A stretch of 36,161 nucleotides of DNA from Prosthecobacter debontii (GTDB taxonomy: Bacteria; Verrucomicrobiota; Verrucomicrobiia; Verrucomicrobiales; Akkermansiaceae), in the NCBI GenBank assembly GCA_945873125.1, contig CAMCBV010000031.1, positions 1 to 36,161 on the forward strand, given 5' to 3'. The translations under genes and the position numbers were made by a program. This document shows positions 7,583 to 16,528 of the stretch, one piece after another. Within the stretch, counting starts at the first letter, position 1. The number at the start of each line of letters is the position of its first letter. The notes under the pieces were generated by a model that saw nothing but the letters and a program-made list of their open reading frames with translations, did not search any database and was not told where the DNA came from.

Positions 7583-8692
7583 ATGAAAGTATTACAGATA
7601 TTGCCTGAACTGAATTCCGGAGGCGTCGAACGCGGGACTCTTGATCTGGCTGAATTTTTGGTGAGAAATGGCCATGAAGCATTGGTTGTATCCAATGGAG
7701 GTAGACAAGTGGATTCCCTGCAAAAAATGGGTGGGAGACATATCACGATGCCGGTTCACAAAAAAAGCCTAGCATCCTTGTTTCAAGTGAGGGCATTTCG
7801 CCGACTCCTTGAAACCGAGCGACCGGATATCCTCCACATTCGCTCGCGCATTCCCGGATGGATTGCATGGTTGGCGTGGAGGAAGATGGATCCAGCCACC
7901 CGGCCTCGCCTGATCAGCACGGTTCACGGGTTTTATACGGCGAATGCCTACTCGGCGATCATGACGAAAGGCGAGCGGGTGATTGCAGTTTCAGAGAGTA
8001 TCCGAAAATATATTCTGAAACATTATCCGAAAACGAAAAATGAAAAAATCAAAGTCATTCATCGCGGAGTTTCTCTTGCTCATTTTGCTCGAGATTTCAC
8101 GCCTAACATGGATTGGATAAAACAATGGCGTAACGAGTATCCGAATCTTGAAGGCAAGATCATCCTTTTACTTCCCAGCAGAGTGACCCGCTGGAAAGGA
8201 CAGGAAGATTTCATCCATATGGTTTCAGGTTTAAAGCGTGATGGAATTGATGTATGCGGCTTGATCGTCGGAGAAACCCATTCGAAAAAGACAAAATTTG
8301 AATCCGAATTAAAAGCATTGGTTCACGAACTCCACCTCGAGCAAAACTTGTTTTTCCTAAGCCATCGATCCGATATCAAAGAAGTCATGGCCGTTTCGGA
8401 CATTGTGTATTCGCTCTCTCTATCTCCTGAGGCATTTGGGCGGGTTTCTTTGGAGGCCATGGCGCTTGGAAAACCGGTAGTCGCGTATCAACACGGCGGC
8501 GTTGAGGAACAACTATCGGTGGTATTTCCAACGGGACTCGTTCCGCCGGGCGATGTCGGCGCAGCGGTTGAGCGCACAAAGGAGATTCTGAGTCAGAGAC
8601 CCAAGCCGAGCATCCCCATTGATTTCACATTGGAAAAAATGCTGTCGGCTACCCTTGAAATTTACGAAAATATCTTGGAAAGCCCCCGTTAA
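7583..8692 (+). CDS. Glycosyltransferase family 4
   Basis: A 369-residue GT-B glycosyltransferase. The N-terminal domain begins with a beta strand and the acceptor-side glycine loop SGGVERGT, followed by HVHGF-like STVHGFYT and the VSESIRKYI segment typical of family 4. The C-terminal donor domain holds LLPSRVTRWKGQEDFI and the EX7E motif, with E283 and E291 in PEAFGRVSLEAM, then GKPVVAYQHGG. The family uses nucleotide-diphosphate sugars with retention of configuration. I chose ATG at 7583: the frame is open back to a TTG at about 7550, but that would overlap the sulfotransferase stop, and the conserved strand starts at once from 7583. Its place after a sulfotransferase suggests glycan assembly; donor unknown. 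Confidence 0.92.
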   Translation: MKVLQILPELNSGGVERGTLDLAEFLVRNGHEALVVSNGGRQVDSLQKMGGRHITMPVHKKSLASLFQVRAFRRLLETERPDILHIRSRIPGWIAWLAWRKMDPATRPRLISTVHGFYTANAYSAIMTKGERVIAVSESIRKYILKHYPKTKNEKIKVIHRGVSLAHFARDFTPNMDWIKQWRNEYPNLEGKIILLLPSRVTRWKGQEDFIHMVSGLKRDGIDVCGLIVGETHSKKTKFESELKALVHELHLEQNLFFLSHRSDIKEVMAVSDIVYSLSLSPEAFGRVSLEAMALGKPVVAYQHGGVEEQLSVVFPTGLVPPGDVGAAVERTKEILSQRPKPSIPIDFTLEKMLSATLEIYENILESPR

Positions 8693-8696
8693 TGGT

Positions 8697-9100
8697 GGTC
8701 TGAAATATCTAAAAATTCCAGTCACCATGGAATCTTACTGGAAGGTATTTTTGTTATGGAAAAAAGCTGCCGTCCTCCCTTCTCAGCTGGCTCCATTTTT
8801 GCATCACGACAAAAATCTTTTTCCGGATCATGGGTAAAAAATCATCCAACTGACCTGTGACCACCACATCGAGGCCAAGAAAAAGCCATTGCGCTTGGAA
8901 GCAGAAAAGTTCTTCGCTCCATCCAGTAGGTAGAGAGTTATCTCCAACCGCGGATGCGGTGCGAAATCAGAATACCCATCTCGGGACACGGAATACATCC
9001 CACATCGGAGCGAATTCCTACGGGATCATCTGTCAAACACACGAAGCGCCACGTATCTGTGGCATTGCGGCGCACCATAGCATATAGGCATTTGATAAAG
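8697..9100 (-). pseudogene. Decayed paralogue of the DxD glycosyltransferase
   Basis: Minus-strand translation gives pieces that align with the intact gene at 5789-6550. From about 9098 downward, LYAMVRRNATDTWRFVCLTDD parallels LFSMVSRN and FRLICFTDD, and PVGIRSDV parallels PNGIREEV. After a stop and a frame change near 8935 the reading resumes with LGLDVVVTGQLDDF, parallel to LDLDLLVTGSIDEF, then FVVMQKWSQ against FVVAENWTQ, and stops at 8754-8756. The first Asp of the D-x-D is lost. A further minus-strand fragment at about 9118-9205 (FSLALKHFVAAGW) weakly resembles the C-terminal FKHSL region of the same family, out of order. This looks like the wreck of one or two tandem copies. Confidence 0.75.
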
Positions 9101-9207
9101 CCCCAAATTTTATTTAGTCAAAAGACCCGTATTTGAAGCATTTTTCGATGTCAATCCATCCGGCGGCAACGAAGTGCTTGAGGGCAAGAGAGAAGTGTCT
9201 TAGTTTC

Positions 9208-10071
9208 ATGCCCGGAATGCAAGATCTTCAAAACACAGCTTATGGCCCGCTGGAGTCATCGTGGGGCGCATACTCTCCGGGGTTTTTGGTTAGAAGCTGG
9301 CTCAAGTTGCTGCATCGCATGCCTGTATCTTCAAGCTTCAGGCGTTTATCACTATGGATGCGTAAGCCACTGAAGGTTTTGTTGGATGGTTGGGTTGATA
9401 TCGAGGTCTGGGGATTGCGTTTACGTTTGAGATCGCGTGGCAATTTGTCAGAACAACGCCTGATCTTCATGCCCCAATTCCTGGACCGTGTGGAGCGGGA
9501 GGTTCTTGCAAAAGAACTAAAAGATGGGGGCCTCTTCTTGGACATAGGTGCCAATGCTGGATTGTATTCATTATGGGTGGCTTCATTGCGTCTTGAAAAC
9601 GTGCGTGTGGAAGCTTTCGAGCCTGACCCAGAGTTGTGTCAGGGATTGAAGTTTAATTTGGAGACCAATGAATTGTATACTGTAAGGGTGAATCCCTTGG
9701 CTCTTGGCAGACAACAAGGACAGATGCGTCTGATAAAGGGATCTGGAAACAAGGGTGAAAATCGCGTCGCTGCAGACGATCTTTCTGAGGAACTGGGATT
9801 GAGTGTTGAGATGACAACTTTAGGTGATTTCCTCAGACAACATGGGATCACACAGATTTCAGCAATCAAAATTGACATCGAGGGATATGAAGTGGATGCC
9901 CTTGAACCCTTCTTCACAGATTGTCCTGAAAACATGTGGCCACGATTGCTGATTTGCGAGGTGGTGCATGATACGGACTGTAAATTGTTGCAGCTCTTGG
10001 AGCGCTCAGGCTACAGATTGGCTGCAAAAGAACGCCTCAACAGTATTTTCAAGCGAGAGCTCAAACCCTAA
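9208..10071 (+). CDS. FkbM family SAM-dependent methyltransferase
   Basis: Class I Rossmann methyltransferase of the FkbM type, 287 residues from this start. The SAM loop is FLDIGANAGLYSL, followed by the acidic VEAFEPDP after strand two, and the AIKIDIEGYEVDAL motif characteristic of FkbM proteins. Such enzymes O-methylate sugars or polyketides, and many lie in polysaccharide loci. About 100 residues precede the SAM domain, a substrate-side or docking region without recognised motifs. The start is uncertain. The frame is open to a TTG at 9133, but that part overlaps the decayed minus-strand remnants, so ATG at 9208 or 9217 is preferred. It ends 31 bases from the convergent Hsp70 gene and closes the glycan region. 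Confidence 0.85.
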   Translation: MPGMQDLQNTAYGPLESSWGAYSPGFLVRSWLKLLHRMPVSSSFRRLSLWMRKPLKVLLDGWVDIEVWGLRLRLRSRGNLSEQRLIFMPQFLDRVEREVLAKELKDGGLFLDIGANAGLYSLWVASLRLENVRVEAFEPDPELCQGLKFNLETNELYTVRVNPLALGRQQGQMRLIKGSGNKGENRVAADDLSEELGLSVEMTTLGDFLRQHGITQISAIKIDIEGYEVDALEPFFTDCPENMWPRLLICEVVHDTDCKLLQLLERSGYRLAAKERLNSIFKRELKP

Positions 10072-10102
10072 AGCGTTTAACTCAGGCAATATCTGAAAAC
10101 TT

Positions 10103-11833
10103 TCATTCTGCCATCTCCCTTTCCAAAGCTTCTTCCATTGCGCGCTCGACCAAGCGAGTTGCAGCAGCCTCGGTTGCTTCGTCCAGGGTTTTGACAGCTG
10201 CTTTCAATGCGTTCGCATTACCCGAAGTAATCGCGGAATTCACTTTAGACACGGCTACTTCTATTTCTAATCGTTCCTCATCTTTCACAAAGCCCTGTTC
10301 CAAAATCATTTCCACCGCCGGCAGCAGTTCGTCAGCTTTCAACTTCGCTTCGGTAAAGATTCGCTCCGACATATCTTCAAACGCGAACTCCACTGACTCG
10401 CCGACCATTTGCTCCACCGCCGCGTCGTCCACATTCACTGCGGAGTTTTCAATCCTCACGATCACGTCTTTTCCGGTCGAGGTATCCCTTGCAAGAACCT
10501 CCAAAATCCCATCTGCATCGATCTTAAACTGCACTCCCACACGCGCCTGTCCTTTCGGCGCGTTTTCCATTTCTACATCAAATTTTCCAATCTCCCAGTT
10601 ATCGCGTGCCATTTCTCGCTCACCCTGCAAAACCCTCACCCGCATGCTTTGCTGACCATCCGCCGCATTGGTGAACATCTCGCCGGCTTTGCAGGGAATG
10701 GTCGTATTGCGGGGAATCAAAACATTCATCAATCCTCCATATGTCTCGATTCCAAGGCTGAGTGGCGTCACATCCAACAAGACCATCTTACTCATCGCTC
10801 CGCTCAAAACCCCTGCCTGAATCGTTGCGCCAAGCGCAATCGCCTCATCGGGATGCTGGGTCACATCAACGTTCTTTTCAAAAAATGCCGCGACAGTCTC
10901 TCTAACGGCAGGCATTCTTGTGCTACCACCTACCAGGACCACAGCGTCTAGATCCGGGTTTTTCAATCCACTGTCGAGCATCGCTTGCTGGCAGCATTTG
11001 AGCGTTTTTTTAATCCACTCTCGAGTCATCTGATCGAGTTCGGATCTGGTGATTGTTTTCTCAAAACTACTCGATCCATCGTAAAATGGAATCCTCACCG
11101 TATATGCTAAATCCTCGGAAAGAGCGCGCTTCGCTTTTTCCGACTCATCCAGAAATCTCATTTGCATTTCAACCGGAAGTTCACCCAGGCCTTCGAGTAA
11201 AAAATCAAACAACATCCGGTCCACATCATCCCCGCCCAAACGCGTATCTCCATGTGTTGCCAGGACCTGAAAAACGCCATCCTGCATCTCCAGAACGGAC
11301 AGATCAAAAGTGCCTCCACCCAAATCATAGACGGCCACGCGTGAACGTTCCTTGAGCTTGTCCAACCCATAAGCTAAGGCCGCTGCGGTGGGCTCGTTCA
11401 ATATTCTCACCACCTCCAAACCCGCGAGCTCTGCCGCACGTTTGGTTGCCGCGCGCTGGGAATCATTGAAATACGCAGGCACTGTGACCACCGCTTGCCC
11501 GACCTCGGTTTCCAGCCGCCACTCCGCGATCCGTTTGAGTTCTCTCAGAATATCGGCGCTGACTTCTTCAGGTGTTTTTCTCAGCGCGGCGAGAACCGGA
11601 TCGTCGATGCGACCTGAGCCCATCCAACGTTTCACGCTTGTAACAACCCGCATCGGATCGGTGATGCGGCGTCTCAGAGCCTTACGACCAACTTCGATTT
11701 CACCCTCCCCGCCATACCAGACGGCGCTCGGAATGACGCGCTTGCCTTCCTCGTCCGCGAGCAAGATGGGGAAACCTGAATCAACCACACCCACCGCCGA
11801 ATGTGTCGTACCTAGATCAATTCCAAGTATCAT
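10103..11833 (-). CDS. Hsp70 family chaperone, HscA-like
   Basis: A 576-residue Hsp70. The ATPase domain starts with [12 protein letters not shown] (residues 4-15) and contains [36 protein letters not shown] and the adenosine loop LVGGSTRMP. The substrate-binding domain follows ([16 protein letters not shown], then the [11 protein letters not shown] strand). It is shorter than DnaK (about 640), lacks the acidic EEVD-like tail, and its C-terminal helices resemble HscA, the iron-sulfur cluster assembly chaperone, more than DnaK. No hscB, iscU or dnaJ lies in the window, so an Fe-S role is unproven. It is the last gene of a minus-strand group, 33 bases after the small lipoprotein gene. The ATG is preceded by an A-rich leader, not a Shine-Dalgarno sequence. 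Confidence 0.92.
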   Translation of the reverse strand: MILGIDLGTTHSAVGVVDSGFPILLADEEGKRVIPSAVWYGGEGEIEVGRKALRRRITDPMRVVTSVKRWMGSGRIDDPVLAALRKTPEEVSADILRELKRIAEWRLETEVGQAVVTVPAYFNDSQRAATKRAAELAGLEVVRILNEPTAAALAYGLDKLKERSRVAVYDLGGGTFDLSVLEMQDGVFQVLATHGDTRLGGDDVDRMLFDFLLEGLGELPVEMQMRFLDESEKAKRALSEDLAYTVRIPFYDGSSSFEKTITRSELDQMTREWIKKTLKCCQQAMLDSGLKNPDLDAVVLVGGSTRMPAVRETVAAFFEKNVDVTQHPDEAIALGATIQAGVLSGAMSKMVLLDVTPLSLGIETYGGLMNVLIPRNTTIPCKAGEMFTNAADGQQSMRVRVLQGEREMARDNWEIGKFDVEMENAPKGQARVGVQFKIDADGILEVLARDTSTGKDVIVRIENSAVNVDDAAVEQMVGESVEFAFEDMSERIFTEAKLKADELLPAVEMILEQGFVKDEERLEIEVAVSKVNSAITSGNANALKAAVKTLDEATEAAATRLVERAMEEALEREMAE

Positions 11834-11866
11834 TATTTTACTGTCGAGATGCCCAGCCAGTGGCTT

Positions 11867-12187
11867 CTATGGAATCCGGAAAATTTTCTGATTTGATGGA
11901 TCCTTAGCCAGTTGACCCGTGCGAAAGCCTTCCACATTGATCACGTTGTAAGGCGCATACGGGCTGATCACGTGATTTGGATTCGCAGTCCGCTCTGCAA
12001 CCGGATACTGATCTCGGGTTGGAGGAACGACGATCTGTGGCTGGGTATCCTCTTGGTTTTGCTCCGCGTCGGGGCGCTGAGTCTCCTTGTGGATACGTTT
12101 GCTCCGATGAGCATGATGCGGGATGGGTTCGCAAGATACCAATAAAAGCGCAGACCCTGCGGCCATCGTAAGTAGGAGTTTGGTCAT
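11867..12187 (-). CDS. Small hypothetical lipoprotein
   Basis: A 106-residue protein with a lipoprotein signal: K3, a hydrophobic stretch at residues 4-17 and the lipobox LVSC with the acylated cysteine at 19. The mature part is hydrophilic, rich in Q, P, H, R and E and low in predicted structure, ending in a PSNQKIFRIP-type tail. It should be anchored in a membrane facing the periplasm. I do not recognise a family. It sits between squalene/phytoene synthase (27-base gap) and Hsp70 (33-base gap) and is probably cotranscribed with them. Confidence 0.75.
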   Translation of the reverse strand: MTKLLLTMAAGSALLLVSCEPIPHHAHRSKRIHKETQRPDAEQNQEDTQPQIVVPPTRDQYPVAERTANPNHVISPYAPYNVINVEGFRTGQLAKDPSNQKIFRIP

Positions 12188-12214
12188 GGTTTACGGACGT
12201 TGTTCATGAGAAGC

Positions 12215-13054
12215 TTATTCATTTGCAAGCGAACCTGCTATCAGAAATTTCATGAGAATGAGGAGTTTTCTTGGTTTTGATAACGCATATCGCTTCTCAA
12301 AGACTCTAAAGCCGTCCTGTTTCATCTTTTTAAGCAGGCATTGGTAAATTTCCGCCATCGCCCTCGCGGGCAGCAGGGCCTTTCGATCCAAAGGATGAAC
12401 CAGCGCTTCGGCTTCCCGAAAAAGATATTCAGCGCGCTCCGCGTGATAACGCATCATCGCGATGAAACGACCGTCATAGACCCGGCCAATTAGATCCCGC
12501 TCCGAGTATTGAAAGCGGATCATGTCGTTTTCCGGCAAATAAATCCGTCCTCCGTTGGTGAGATCCTCGCCAATATCACGCAAAATATTCGTGAGCTGCA
12601 GGGCGTTCCCCAGCATTTCGGCGTAGCGATCCGAACTCTCATGCACACATCCGAAAATCCTAGTGGAAACAAGCCCGACCAAGCCCGCAACCTTCCAATT
12701 GTATTTGGATAGCGCCTCCCAACTTCCAAATTTCTGCGGTTCAAGATCCATTCGGCAACCATCGATGATTTCCAGCAGCCATTGATGCGGAATTCCACGT
12801 CGCTCGGTCATTTTAAGCAGCTCGTAACCAAGCTCGTTTTCCACTGGAAATCCATGACGAATCCCATCCTCCCAACTCTTCAATCCCTCCGCGCGCCGAG
12901 AGACCGGGACTTCCGGTTCGTCGGCAATGTCATCCACCGTCCTGCAAAACGCGTAGAACACCACCATATCATCACGCCTGTCCTTCGGGAGGATTTTCAG
13001 TGCGAAGGCCAGATTGGATTCCGCCTTCCGGGTGATCTCAGATGCGGCGGACAC
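12215..13054 (-). CDS. Squalene/phytoene synthase family protein
   Basis: A 279-residue all-alpha prenyltransferase that condenses two prenyl diphosphates head to head, giving presqualene/squalene or phytoene. Both Asp-rich Mg-diphosphate motifs are intact: DDIAD at residues 41-45 and DIGED at 160-164, with YNWKVAGLVG (118-127) and the GRIYLPEND segment as further family marks. The sequence is nearer the HpnC/HpnD hopanoid-squalene type than plant-type phytoene synthases, by my recollection of the motifs. No desaturase or cyclase gene is in the window, so the product is open. The start codon is GTG at 13054, only 9 bases after the lepB stop, which points to a shared transcript. Confidence 0.9.
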   Translation of the reverse strand: MSAASEITRKAESNLAFALKILPKDRRDDMVVFYAFCRTVDDIADEPEVPVSRRAEGLKSWEDGIRHGFPVENELGYELLKMTERRGIPHQWLLEIIDGCRMDLEPQKFGSWEALSKYNWKVAGLVGLVSTRIFGCVHESSDRYAEMLGNALQLTNILRDIGEDLTNGGRIYLPENDMIRFQYSERDLIGRVYDGRFIAMMRYHAERAEYLFREAEALVHPLDRKALLPARAMAEIYQCLLKKMKQDGFRVFEKRYALSKPRKLLILMKFLIAGSLANE

Positions 13055-13063
13055 TGGATAAAA

Positions 13064-14287
13064 CTATTTGATGAACCCGCAGTGGCCCGTTGTGAAGGGC
13101 CACAGTGAGAATAAGGCGGGACCCACGAGATTGAATTCCTTCACCGATCCCCAGTAACGGGAATCCAGAGAGCTGCTGGTGTTATCGCCCATTGCCGCAT
13201 ACTCACGCATACCCGACTTGGCATTCTCACCACGCAGTTTTAGGACATCATCCTTCTCGACCAGATACCGCTTTTGGGTAGAACTCGGCTGAGCAGGAAC
13301 ATAACCTTGATGCGCCTTCTTGAACGGTGGCCCACCTTCCGCAACGCGGCGCATACCCCGCTCGCCCGCGACTTTCCCATTCACAATGAGGTCCGGAGTC
13401 ATGATAGAGAGTTCGTCACCCGGCACCCCGACTAGGCGTTTGATATAGTGCGCTCCAGCCCCCTGCGGCCCGCTCTGTTCTTGGATACCCTTGATCGCGA
13501 TGGTATCGAAAACAAACACCTCCCCACGCTTCGGTTTTCTGAAGTGATACGAAAATTTATCCACCAAAACCAGATCACCGGTATCAATGAAACCCTCCAT
13601 TAGGATCTGACCTTTCTTCATGATGCCATTGTTTTCCCTGGCCTGTTCGAAAGCTTTTTCAAGACCGATGTCATAGGCCTGGTTTGCAGGTGAAGGCAGT
13701 CTTAATGGTTCTTCGTCGAGGCTGATCAGTTGCGAACGACTAAAAAAGTGCATCCATTGGAAATCCCTTACATCACCTCCAACCTTGATTCCGTCTGCTG
13801 TGGGGTAAATGCCAATACTCACCCGGCGGTCCTTGTCATTCACCACTTTCTCGTAGCTTCTGCCACGCAGAACACTCTCCATGATACGTTGCGGAAATGA
13901 CGGCCATTCCTCTTGTTTCAGAGGAGTTCCCGTGATTCCGTTCAAAGTTGGCTGCATCGATCCGGTAGGAATCCGAAACGGTTGCAAATAATAAGCCCGC
14001 AAACCCAGAGCGATGACAATCGCGACGAACATGACCTCAACGTTTTCCTCAAACCAACTCTGCGGTTTCTCACGCGGCAACGCGTTTTCACAAGTCGCCC
14101 TCAACTGCTTCGATGCCTCATCCACCTTTTCCTTGTCCTTACCCTTGATCGCCTGGATCAGATCTTTGCGCCGCGCTTCAATCTCCGCCACGCGATCGGC
14201 ACTCAGCAAGTCCCTTTTATAATTCACAAATTTGGTAGCTCCCTTGACGAGATGCTTCGCATTTTTTTTCCAAGCAGGCGTAAACAT
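13064..14287 (-). CDS. lepB: Signal peptidase I, enlarged form
   Basis: Leader peptidase that cuts secretory signal peptides at the outer face of the cytoplasmic membrane. From the chosen ATG the protein has 407 residues. A basic, helical N-terminal region of about 75 residues precedes one transmembrane segment (VMFVAIVIALGLRAYYL). Box B follows directly with the nucleophile in RIPTGSMQPTL (S110), and the general base lies in YIKRLVGVPGDEL (K283). MGDNTSSSLDSRYWG is box E. The gap between Ser and Lys is about 170 residues, far more than the roughly 55 in E. coli LepB, so there is a large inserted domain. The frame is open to 14386, but the extra 33 residues look non-coding. It heads the lepB-synthase-lipoprotein-Hsp70 group. 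Confidence 0.92.
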   Translation of the reverse strand: MFTPAWKKNAKHLVKGATKFVNYKRDLLSADRVAEIEARRKDLIQAIKGKDKEKVDEASKQLRATCENALPREKPQSWFEENVEVMFVAIVIALGLRAYYLQPFRIPTGSMQPTLNGITGTPLKQEEWPSFPQRIMESVLRGRSYEKVVNDKDRRVSIGIYPTADGIKVGGDVRDFQWMHFFSRSQLISLDEEPLRLPSPANQAYDIGLEKAFEQARENNGIMKKGQILMEGFIDTGDLVLVDKFSYHFRKPKRGEVFVFDTIAIKGIQEQSGPQGAGAHYIKRLVGVPGDELSIMTPDLIVNGKVAGERGMRRVAEGGPPFKKAHQGYVPAQPSSTQKRYLVEKDDVLKLRGENAKSGMREYAAMGDNTSSSLDSRYWGSVKEFNLVGPALFSLWPFTTGHCGFIK

Positions 14288-14577
14288 ACCCCCAAACCCT
14301 GCACCCCGAAGCGTCTCCCTGCAAGCCCTATGCCTAAACACTGCTCCACCATTTCCTATTTCCCATAGAGGAAAAAACGCCCTCAATGCTCAGCCCTGAA
14401 TAAAAACGCCCTGCGATGTTGCCCCATGCATCAAAAATCCAGCATCTTGCTTGTCCTAAATAGCGGCGATCCATCGACTTTTGCCCATCTCAATAGAGAA
14501 GGGAAAAAAGCTCATCTATCATTTCGAAATTCAAGAAAAGCTGATGGATCAGTAATTTTTTCGGGTTTTATTCCCGA

Positions 14578-16311
14578 TCATCTTTCCGCCTTCGGCTTTG
14601 CCAAAAACGCTTCGATTTCTTTGACTGACTGGGTATTCAGGACGTCCTCTTTACGCAGCCAGCCTTTGCGTGCGATTCTGACTCCTTGACCCAGATGATG
14701 CAGTTGCGCGCGCGCATGCGCATCGGGATTGATCGAGCACAGCACGCCCTTGTCGCGCGCGCGCTTCCACCAACGCCAATCCATATCCATCCGCATCGGG
14801 CTGCAATTCAGCTCGATCACGGTTCGTGTCGCCGCCGCACAATCGATGATTTTAGCCTGATCCACCGCATAGCCATCTCGTTTCAGCAAGAGCCGGCCCG
14901 TCACATGCCCGAGCATCGTCACATATTCGTTCTCCATGGCCCGGCATATCCGGGCAGTCATCGTCGGCTCGTCCATATTCATCAGGCTATGGACGGATGC
15001 GACACAGAAATCGAGTTGAGCCAGAATCTCATCGGAAAAATCCAAGCTGCCATCTTTCAGAATATCCACTTCATTGCCCGCAAAAATTCGAAAACCGTTC
15101 AGTGACTTTTCGAGGTTTCTGATCTCCAAAACCTGATCTAACAATCGCTCCTCATTCAAACCATTTGCCCAAAACGAGGATTTCGAGTGATCAGAAATAC
15201 CGAGATATTGCAGACCCAGATCCATCGCCTCCTCAACCATACCCTCAAGATGATCCCTACCATCGGATGCCGTGGTGTGGTTGTGAAAGGTTCCGCGCAG
15301 ATTTATCAGCTCCACCAAGCGTGGCAATTGATCCTCCGCCGCCGCCTCAATCTCGCCACGATTTTCACGCAACTCCGGCTCGATAAACTGCAGCCCTAAC
15401 AAGCGATAAATATCCTTTTCATCTTCCACCACCGGACGTTCAACGCCCTGAGCCACTGGATTCAGTCCGTATTCATTCAGCGACCAACCTTTTTTTAACG
15501 CCAGCGATCGCAGTGCGACATTGTGCTCTTTGGAGCCCGTGAAATACTGCAAGGCAAAGGGAAACTCGGAGTTCTTTACCGCTCTCAAATCGCAATGCAT
15601 TCCATTTTTCAACCTGACCGAGGCTTTTGTCTCTCCACATGCAATGACCGTTTCCACCTCCGGCAGTCTCGTGAAATCCTCACACACCCGCGCGCCTTCT
15701 TTTGTTGCGACCAGAAAATCCAAGTCGCCTACGGTTTCTTTGGCACGGCGATACGAGCCGGCGCACGAAACTCTCGAAATCTCCGGATGCATCCGCAACA
15801 TTTCCAAAATTCCCTCAACTACGATTGACGCTTCTCCTAACAGGAAACGATCCGCAAACTTTTCATTGGCAGCAATTCCCTCGAGTATTTTGTGTTGGGT
15901 CTTTTCACCAAAACCCGCCAACGCAGCCACCCTTCCTTCCGCACATGCTGTTTTGAGTTGTTCCAACGAAGCCACCCCGAGCTCGTCGTATAAGGCTTTG
16001 ATCTTCTTGGGGCCCAATCCCTGCACTTCAAACAAATCAAAAATGGTCGGTGGAAATTCACCTTTCAATTTTTCATAAAATTCCAACTGTCCTGTCCGCG
16101 CCAACTCTCCCAGTTTATCCCGCAAAGCATCACCTATCCCCTTGATTCCTCCCAGCCCATCGTTCTTCGCCAGCTCCACCACATCTTCTTCCATCGCCAA
16201 GACTACCTCCGCACCCTGCCGATAGGCTCGGACTTTAAACGGATTCTCTCCCTTCAATTCCAACAAGAGAGCGATTTTCTCCAAAACCCCAGCCATTTCT
16301 TCCCGGTTCAT
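14578..16311 (-). CDS. polX: DNA polymerase/3'-5' exonuclease PolX
   Basis: A 577-residue X-family polymerase for gap filling in base excision repair. The N-terminal helix-hairpin-helix part (1-150) contains GIKGIGDAL and VQGLGPKKI. The nucleotidyltransferase site is GSYRR (185-189) with D196, D198 and D241 as metal ligands. The C-terminal PHP domain begins at about 340 with FHNHTTASDG (H343, H345) and has ISDHSKSS (D374, H375), which in the B. subtilis and Thermus enzymes provides Mn-dependent exonuclease and AP-lyase-type activities. Full length and all key residues are present. It is divergent from pfp (217-base gap) and lies 290 bases upstream of lepB on the same strand, so joint transcription with lepB is uncertain. 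Confidence 0.95.
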   Translation of the reverse strand: MNREEMAGVLEKIALLLELKGENPFKVRAYRQGAEVVLAMEEDVVELAKNDGLGGIKGIGDALRDKLGELARTGQLEFYEKLKGEFPPTIFDLFEVQGLGPKKIKALYDELGVASLEQLKTACAEGRVAALAGFGEKTQHKILEGIAANEKFADRFLLGEASIVVEGILEMLRMHPEISRVSCAGSYRRAKETVGDLDFLVATKEGARVCEDFTRLPEVETVIACGETKASVRLKNGMHCDLRAVKNSEFPFALQYFTGSKEHNVALRSLALKKGWSLNEYGLNPVAQGVERPVVEDEKDIYRLLGLQFIEPELRENRGEIEAAAEDQLPRLVELINLRGTFHNHTTASDGRDHLEGMVEEAMDLGLQYLGISDHSKSSFWANGLNEERLLDQVLEIRNLEKSLNGFRIFAGNEVDILKDGSLDFSDEILAQLDFCVASVHSLMNMDEPTMTARICRAMENEYVTMLGHVTGRLLLKRDGYAVDQAKIIDCAAATRTVIELNCSPMRMDMDWRWWKRARDKGVLCSINPDAHARAQLHHLGQGVRIARKGWLRKEDVLNTQSVKEIEAFLAKPKAER

Positions 16312-16528
16312 ATGTCTCGGAATATGGACCTCGATGCCTGATCACGCAAGAGCCTATGCCCCATAATGCTCCGTGGAAAAACATCGGCCTGCGCCGGGTT
16401 CACAAGCTACGGGGGATCATCGGTTCAGGCCCCAGCAAATCACCTCGGGAAACGGTCCGCCGATCATTTAACAAATTCTGAAGTTTAGGGTTTCCCGTGA
16501 GCGCGAAACTCGCAATCCTCCCGCCGAT

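Noticed and set aside
11388..11891. 167-codon plus-strand open frame
   Set aside because: Antisense to the 5' part of the Hsp70 gene; composition (Ser/Arg/Thr rich) is that of a shadow frame.
14550..14582. CGGG...CCCG hairpin near the end of polX
   Set aside because: Short stem with the T run on the wrong side for polX transcription, so not called as a terminator.
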